From: Clostridia bacterium
Lineage (GTDB): Bacteria > Bacillota_A > Clostridia > Lachnospirales > Cellulosilyticaceae
Direction: 5' to 3'
DNA length: 8,303 nucleotides
Assembly (NCBI GenBank): GCA_029239935.1
Contig: JARBTY010000131.1
Location: forward strand, 1-8,303
The notes below the pieces were generated by a model. The model was given only the letters and a program-made list of their open reading frames with translations. It was not told where the DNA came from and did no database searches. Shown here one piece after another: positions 4,888 through 8,303 of this stretch. Position 1 is the stretch's first letter, and the number at the start of each line of letters is the position of its first letter. The position numbers and the translations under genes are program-made.

Positions 4888-6252
4888 TTATGACAACAAA
4901 GTCCCTTGAGGTATTGTTCTATGGCCGATAAGTTGTTCTAATTGATACGCATATTTTAGGAGCGTGATATCATCAAGCGCTGTTACATACAAGCCATTTG
5001 GTGTGCCATCGTTGTACAAACCGTGAGGAATTGTAATAACAGGTAATCCAGCGTAGTTTAAGATAAGATTGTTTTGAAAGAGTATGCAAATATCAAACCC
5101 ACTTAACTGTTGGCGGATTTGTTTACAAATGGCCTCTTTTTCTTGTAGTAATTGCCTATAAAGGCTTTCACTTAAATCGCCGCGGGTATTTTCCTCTGCA
5201 TCAATAAGAAGCGTTTGGCCGTATTTTAGGGTTTCAGAAGGATTTGAACGATTAAAAGCGATGATGTCTTTTAGAGAACGTATGGGAAAATGACTCGGTA
5301 GGCTAGCTAAATACTTATTTAAAGAATACTTAAATTCATAAAGCTGCAGTTGCTTTAAATGGTCTGTGGGTATTTGCGGTATTTTTATTCTTTTTAATAG
5401 CGCTCCAGCTCGTTCAAGCTCTTTGAGTATCGTTCCTGTCTTTTTTTCCTCTTCTGATGTTAGATTTTCCAAAGTAGATTGATTGATACCTATTAAGACG
5501 CCTTTTATAGATAAGCACTCCAGTTCAATAGGCCTATGAATAAGCTCAGAGAATATTAATGCGGCATCCCTTACAGTACGCGTCATAGGCCCGGCAGTAT
5601 CCATAGTGAAACTAATAGGGATGATACCTTTTTGACTTAGTGAGCCAATAGAGGGGCGAAAACCTACTATGCTATTAGCTATTGCGGGGGAAACAATTGA
5701 ACCGGATGTATCAGTTCCAATTGATGCAGTACAAAGGTTAGCTGATACTGCAACTGCTGATCCAGTACTGGACCCAGATGGATCTTGATCTTTATCATAA
5801 GGAGACTGAACCTGTTTACCTCTTGAACTATAGCCAGCCTTCATACCTTTTGTCATATGATTGGCGAACTCTGTCATGTTGGTTTTACCTAATATGACGG
5901 CGCCTTTTTGACGTAAGACCTTTACAATATCTGCATCAGAAGGGGCAAAAGAATTTGCCAATGCCAAGGAGCCGGCGGAGGTATGCATACGGTCAGCTGT
6001 ATCGATATTATCTTTTAAAAGGATAGGTACACCATATAAAATGCTAGTATATTCAAAGCGATGGTTGTCTAGTTCTTCGGCAATGGAGAGGACATCAGGA
6101 TTAATTTCTAAAATGCTATTTAGTTTATTAGGCCCTTCATCAATTAGAGCAATCCGGCGCAAATATTCCTGTACCAACTCTTTTATAGACAGTTGTTTAT
6201 CTCTGAACATGGTCTGCAGACCAGTTATTGAAATTTCATTTATGTTTTGCAT
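4888..6252 (-). CDS. Amidase-signature family hydrolase
   Basis: The 454 residues form an amidase-signature enzyme, which hydrolyses carbon-nitrogen amide bonds with a Ser-cisSer-Lys triad. The triad can be read directly: K80 in ILLKDNIDT, the cis-serine S161 in PSGSSTGS (158-165) and nucleophile S185 in GTDTSGSIV (179-187), with the expected 24-residue spacing between the serines. The DTAGPMTRTVRDAA block at 218-231 and GLPVITIPHG at 402-411 are also conserved. The overall pattern is closer to peptide-amidase-like enzymes than to the GatA subunit of the tRNA amidotransferase, and no gatB or gatC is adjacent. There is no signal peptide, so it is cytoplasmic. An AAGGGGTG site precedes the ATG. 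It lies 76 bases downstream of dinB without a clear terminator or promoter between. The substrate is unknown. Confidence 0.92.
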   Translation of the reverse strand: MQNINEISITGLQTMFRDKQLSIKELVQEYLRRIALIDEGPNKLNSILEINPDVLSIAEELDNHRFEYTSILYGVPILLKDNIDTADRMHTSAGSLALANSFAPSDADIVKVLRQKGAVILGKTNMTEFANHMTKGMKAGYSSRGKQVQSPYDKDQDPSGSSTGSAVAVSANLCTASIGTDTSGSIVSPAIANSIVGFRPSIGSLSQKGIIPISFTMDTAGPMTRTVRDAALIFSELIHRPIELECLSIKGVLIGINQSTLENLTSEEEKKTGTILKELERAGALLKRIKIPQIPTDHLKQLQLYEFKYSLNKYLASLPSHFPIRSLKDIIAFNRSNPSETLKYGQTLLIDAEENTRGDLSESLYRQLLQEKEAICKQIRQQLSGFDICILFQNNLILNYAGLPVITIPHGLYNDGTPNGLYVTALDDITLLKYAYQLEQLIGHRTIPQGTLLS

Positions 6253-6289
6253 AAAAACACCCCTTTTTATCGTCTAGTACATAAGTGCA

Positions 6290-6311
6290 AGTATTTCATA
6301 CTGTTAGTATG
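6290..6311. repeat. Alternating AGTAT/ATACT repeats between dinB and the amidase gene
   Basis: AGTAT (6290-6294), ATACT (6298-6302) and AGTAT (6306-6310) are separated by three bases each, so the middle copy can pair with either neighbour. The right-hand option extends to 6 bp (CATACT/AGTATG). The stems are short and AT-rich and no T run follows, so this is not a convincing terminator. Confidence 0.3.
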
Positions 6312-6328
6312 TTATGCTGAGGGTGATA

Positions 6329-7573
6329 TTATCCGTGAGTATGTTTTTCTTTTGAGAGACCACCGGCCATGTGGTCAAGTTTTGAAGCTAAAAAAGGAGC
6401 CCTTAAAACAGCATTATCCCCATGCTTATTTCGTATTTGATCAATGGCTTTATCTAGTTTATCATATTTATCATACTTAAGGGTATCAAAGAGATTGTAT
6501 TGATAGGTATCCCCATGAGTAAGTTTGTTGGTATGCACACCGAGTTGCCTTATCGGGGTTTTATGATCCCATAACTCATCGAGTATTTGACAGGCATAGT
6601 GATAAATCTCATCAGTTACATGGGTTGCAGAGACAAGAGTCTTTTGATGAGAGGTGTATTCAAAATAGGTATCTACTAATGATACAGTGACACATCCAGA
6701 TTTAACGTGGTCAGCTCTCAGACGGGTACATACGGTTTCACACAAAGACAGCAAAATTAATTGCGCATTTTCCAAAGAACTGACATCAAAGGGAATGGTG
6801 GTTGAATTGCCATAGCCTTTATTGGGAGCTGTTTCATGAAGTACCTTCATAGTATCTATGCCATTGGCATAGCGGTGAATGGTTTCTCCCTGTTTTTTGA
6901 GATGGGACTTTAACAGAGTGATATCAGCTTTTGCCAATTGGCCAATAGTATTAATGCCTAACATTTTAAGTTTTTGTTCAGCAGCTTTTCCAACAAAAAA
7001 CAGTTCTCCTACATTAAGCGGCCACATTTTTCTTTCTATCTCTCCAGGAAAAAGTGTATGAACGAGATAAGGCTTTTTGAAATCACTGGCCATTTTAGCT
7101 AAGAGCTTATTAGAAGAAATGCCTATATTCACTGTAAAACCCAATTCTTTATAAATACGCTCTTTAATCATATGGGCAGCAGTAAGCGGCGAACCGTATA
7201 ACCCTTCTGTCCCTGTCATATCCATATAGGCTTCATCTATTGAAGATTGTTCAACTAAAGGGCTATACGCCTGTAACAACGTTATAAGTGCTTTAGAGTA
7301 CTGTACATAGAGAGAATGGTTAGGTTTTACCAAGGTAAGGCTAGGACATTTGGATAAAGCAGATACAACCGGTTCACCTGTTTGAATATTATATTTTTTG
7401 GCAGGGATAGATTTGGCTAATATAATGCCTTTGCGTTTTTCTATATCTCCTCCAACAGCAGACGGGATATCTCTTAAGTCAACGGTTTCTTTCAAAGATT
7501 TAATGCGATAAGCAGCTTCCCAGCTTAAAAAAGCAGAATTAACATCTATATGGAAAATAACCGTAGGGTTCAT
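6329..7573 (-). CDS. dinB: Y-family translesion DNA polymerase (Pol IV/DinB-like)
   Basis: This 414-residue protein is a Y-family polymerase that copies past DNA lesions at low fidelity. Numbering from the ATG at 7571-7573, the catalytic acids are D10 in HIDVNSAF and D113/E114 in SSIDEAYMD; F15 is the likely steric-gate residue. The helix-hairpin-helix and thumb region around 183-235 contains FFVGKAAEQKLKMLGI. The little-finger region ends with QYNLF at 358-362, a good beta-clamp-binding motif, followed by about 50 residues as in Firmicutes relatives. An in-frame TTG directly precedes the ATG, but GAGGTGA (7578-7584) is only 4 bases from the TTG when counted from its GAGG core and 7 from the ATG, so the ATG is preferred. 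A perfect LexA box and good promoter lie upstream, indicating SOS control. Confidence 0.95.
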   Translation of the reverse strand: MNPTVIFHIDVNSAFLSWEAAYRIKSLKETVDLRDIPSAVGGDIEKRKGIILAKSIPAKKYNIQTGEPVVSALSKCPSLTLVKPNHSLYVQYSKALITLLQAYSPLVEQSSIDEAYMDMTGTEGLYGSPLTAAHMIKERIYKELGFTVNIGISSNKLLAKMASDFKKPYLVHTLFPGEIERKMWPLNVGELFFVGKAAEQKLKMLGINTIGQLAKADITLLKSHLKKQGETIHRYANGIDTMKVLHETAPNKGYGNSTTIPFDVSSLENAQLILLSLCETVCTRLRADHVKSGCVTVSLVDTYFEYTSHQKTLVSATHVTDEIYHYACQILDELWDHKTPIRQLGVHTNKLTHGDTYQYNLFDTLKYDKYDKLDKAIDQIRNKHGDNAVLRAPFLASKLDHMAGGLSKEKHTHG

Positions 7574-7601
7574 CAACTCACCTCGTAATATAAATTGTTA
7601 C

Positions 7602-7615
7602 CGAACATATGTTTG
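7602..7615. promoter_or_regulatory. LexA (SOS) operator upstream of dinB
   Basis: CGAACATATGTTTG fits the Bacillus/Clostridium LexA consensus CGAACRNRYGTTYG at every position. On the minus strand it starts five bases after the -10 of the dinB promoter and covers the predicted transcription start, where a bound repressor would block initiation. dinB-type polymerases are classical SOS genes, so site and gene support each other. The site is about 90 bases upstream of the divergent CBS gene, which it might also affect. Confidence 0.88.
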
Positions 7616-7650
7616 TAAACAGTATAACAAATAGGAATATTTTTGTAAAC
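7612..7650 (+). repeat. TTTGTAAAC direct repeats in the dinB/CBS intergenic region
   Basis: The 9-base sequence TTTGTAAAC occurs at 7612-7620 and again at 7642-7650, start to start 30 bases, about three helical turns. The second copy contains the dinB -35; the first lies between the -10 and the LexA box and overlaps the box by four bases. It may be coincidental in AT-rich DNA or a leftover of a duplicated promoter element. Confidence 0.4.
7621..7649 (-). promoter_or_regulatory. Predicted sigma-A promoter of dinB
   Basis: On the minus strand TTTACA (7644-7649) and TATACT (7621-7626) are separated by 17 bases, each matching five of six consensus positions. The transcript would start near 7614, inside the LexA box. 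Confidence 0.75.
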
Positions 7651-7707
7651 TAAAAAACTTTATAAAAAATACTTTTACAGGGCAATATAGAGAGGGAGGT
7701 GAATATG

Positions 7708-8130
7708 ATGCAAGTAAAAGAGATTATGTCACAAGATATTGCAAGTTTAAAATCAGAAGATTCCATCGAAAAAGCCGCTCAGTTAATGAAAGCCTACAAT
7801 GTAGGTTCAATACCTGTATGCAGTGGACTGCAGGTCATCGGTATTGTCACTGACAGAGATATTACCTTAAGATCTGTAGCAACTGGTCAGAATTCAAAGG
7901 ATGAGACAGTAGGTAATATTATGACGCCCAATCCTGTTTTAGGAAATCCGGAAATGAGCGTTGAGGACGCAGCAAAGATAATGAGCGAAAACCAAATACG
8001 CAGACTGCCTATTGTTGAAAACAATAGGCTCATAGGGATGGTGGCACTAGGAGATATTTCTCAAGAACCAACACTTCAATACAGTGCTGAAGAAGCTCTG
8101 ACAAATATTTCACAGCCAGATATCAGATAA
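7708..8130 (+). CDS. CBS-domain-pair protein
   Basis: The roughly 140-residue protein is made entirely of two CBS domains, which pair into a Bateman module that usually binds adenine nucleotides or related ligands. The first spans about 4-57, with VGSIPV at 32-37 and GIVTDRDI at 45-52. The second spans about 68-120, with RRLPIV at 98-103 and GMVALGDI at 110-117. No catalytic domain is attached, so it probably acts as a stand-alone sensor or partner of another protein; YhcV-like proteins of Bacillus have this form. Start choice: GGAGGT (7695-7700) favours ATG 7708 (7 bases) or ATG 7705 (4 bases). The in-frame GTG at 7699 overlaps the ribosome site and is unlikely. It is divergent from dinB; no clear promoter of its own was found. 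Confidence 0.93.
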   Translation: MQVKEIMSQDIASLKSEDSIEKAAQLMKAYNVGSIPVCSGLQVIGIVTDRDITLRSVATGQNSKDETVGNIMTPNPVLGNPEMSVEDAAKIMSENQIRRLPIVENNRLIGMVALGDISQEPTLQYSAEEALTNISQPDIR

Positions 8131-8149
8131 GTATAGTTTGTCGCTCGGT

Positions 8150-8198
8150 AAACAAAAATGAGAGACGTTTTTATTCAAAACGTCTCTCGTTTTTGTTT
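8150..8198. terminator. 22-bp bidirectional terminator after the CBS gene
   Basis: Positions 8150-8171 and 8177-8198 are inverted repeats of 22 bases with one G-U wobble and a 5-base loop (TATTC). The GC-richer core is GAGAGACG. T-rich tracts (TTTTTGTTT) end the hairpin on both strands, so it should terminate the CBS gene from the left and the minus-strand partial gene from the right. Confidence 0.93.
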
Positions 8199-8205
8199 GC
8201 ATAGA

Positions 8206-8303
8206 CTATAGGCCACTAAAATATACAGTGGCTTTATTTGACAGAGCTAATTGAGTCTTTTCATAAGATGCAGCACCAATCATCCCGGATGCATCTCCTA
8301 AAT
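8206..8303 (-). CDS. C-terminus of a probable ROK-family sugar kinase (partial)
   Basis: The minus strand is open from the window edge to a TAG stop at 8206-8208, encoding 31 residues. They begin LGDASGMIGAAS, which resembles the glycine-rich LGNDAGxIGAA segment near the C-terminus of ROK-family glucokinases and related sugar kinases, and the short remaining tail (about 20 residues) fits. The start and catalytic regions are outside the window. The gene converges on the CBS gene over the shared terminator, which supports a true gene end here. With so few residues the family call is tentative; the coding call is stronger. Confidence 0.55.
   Translation of the reverse strand, partial: LGDASGMIGAASYEKTQLALSNKATVYFSGL

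Noticed and set aside
4888..6252. GatA subunit of the tRNA amidotransferase
   Set aside because: The sequence around the nucleophile and the C-terminal half fits general or peptide-amidase-like members better, and neither gatB nor gatC is adjacent.
6041..6480. Plus-strand open frames of 78 and 77 codons
   Set aside because: They are antisense to the start of the amidase gene and the end of dinB, lack good ribosome sites and show no recognisable domain.
6879..7061. Plus-strand open frame of 60 codons
   Set aside because: It lies wholly antisense within dinB and has no ribosome site or family resemblance.
7574..7576. TTG start codon for dinB one codon upstream of the ATG
   Set aside because: The GAGG core of the ribosome site is only four bases away, while the ATG at 7571-7573 has a normal seven-base spacing.
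7699..7701. GTG start codon for the CBS protein
   Set aside because: It overlaps the GGAGGT ribosome site itself; the ATGs at 7705 and 7708 are properly spaced.
1..8303. CRISPR array, tRNA/rRNA genes, insertion sequences or prophage
   Set aside because: No regularly spaced repeats, cloverleaf-type sequences, transposase or phage genes were seen in any frame.

Overview
The window suggests a low-GC Gram-positive anaerobe of the Clostridia. The DNA is AT-rich, ribosome binding sites are strong AGGAGG-type sequences, promoters read like sigma-A consensus, and the LexA operator matches the Bacillus/Clostridium form. The genes resemble Lachnospirales-type homologues, but the genus cannot be fixed from the sequence. 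No rRNA, tRNA, CRISPR array, transposase or phage structural gene was seen.

Layout. (1) 59-778 (-) is a membrane-anchored YdcF/SanA-type DUF218 protein, divergent from sfsA (976-1662, +). (2) cspA (1722-1919, -) converges on sfsA over a shared hairpin terminator. It has a perfect consensus promoter about 135 nt upstream and a long leader that can fold into one extended hairpin. (3) An RhlE-type DEAD-box RNA helicase (2205-3401, -) lies upstream of cspA with its own promoter and strong terminator, so an RNA chaperone and an RNA helicase sit side by side but are separately transcribed. (4) A 77-residue winged-helix-like protein (3591-3824, +) diverges from the helicase. (5) Four genes follow on the minus strand, in transcription order: dinB (6329-7573), an amidase-signature hydrolase (4888-6252), a 65-residue Cro/XRE-like regulator (4560-4757) and a YgjP-type zinc metallopeptidase (3879-4532). 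(6) A CBS-domain-pair protein (7708-8130, +) diverges from dinB and ends at a 22-bp bidirectional terminator. (7) Beyond it is the C-terminus of a probable ROK-family sugar kinase (8206-8303, -), cut by the window edge.

Regulation is the most informative part. dinB has a perfect Firmicutes LexA box just downstream of a good -10, so it is very probably an SOS gene; no obvious terminator separates it from the amidase. The cspA leader looks like a temperature-responsive RNA. The helicase promoter has a 7-bp inverted repeat filling its spacer, which could be an operator. The small HTH regulator plus metallopeptidase forms a compact two-gene unit bracketed by two long-loop hairpins.

Most of the window is ordinary chromosomal housekeeping and stress-response DNA. 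I did not find a clearly new multi-gene system. The best leads are the cspA leader structure, the helicase promoter dyad, the regulator/peptidase pair and the possible SOS read-through into the amidase.
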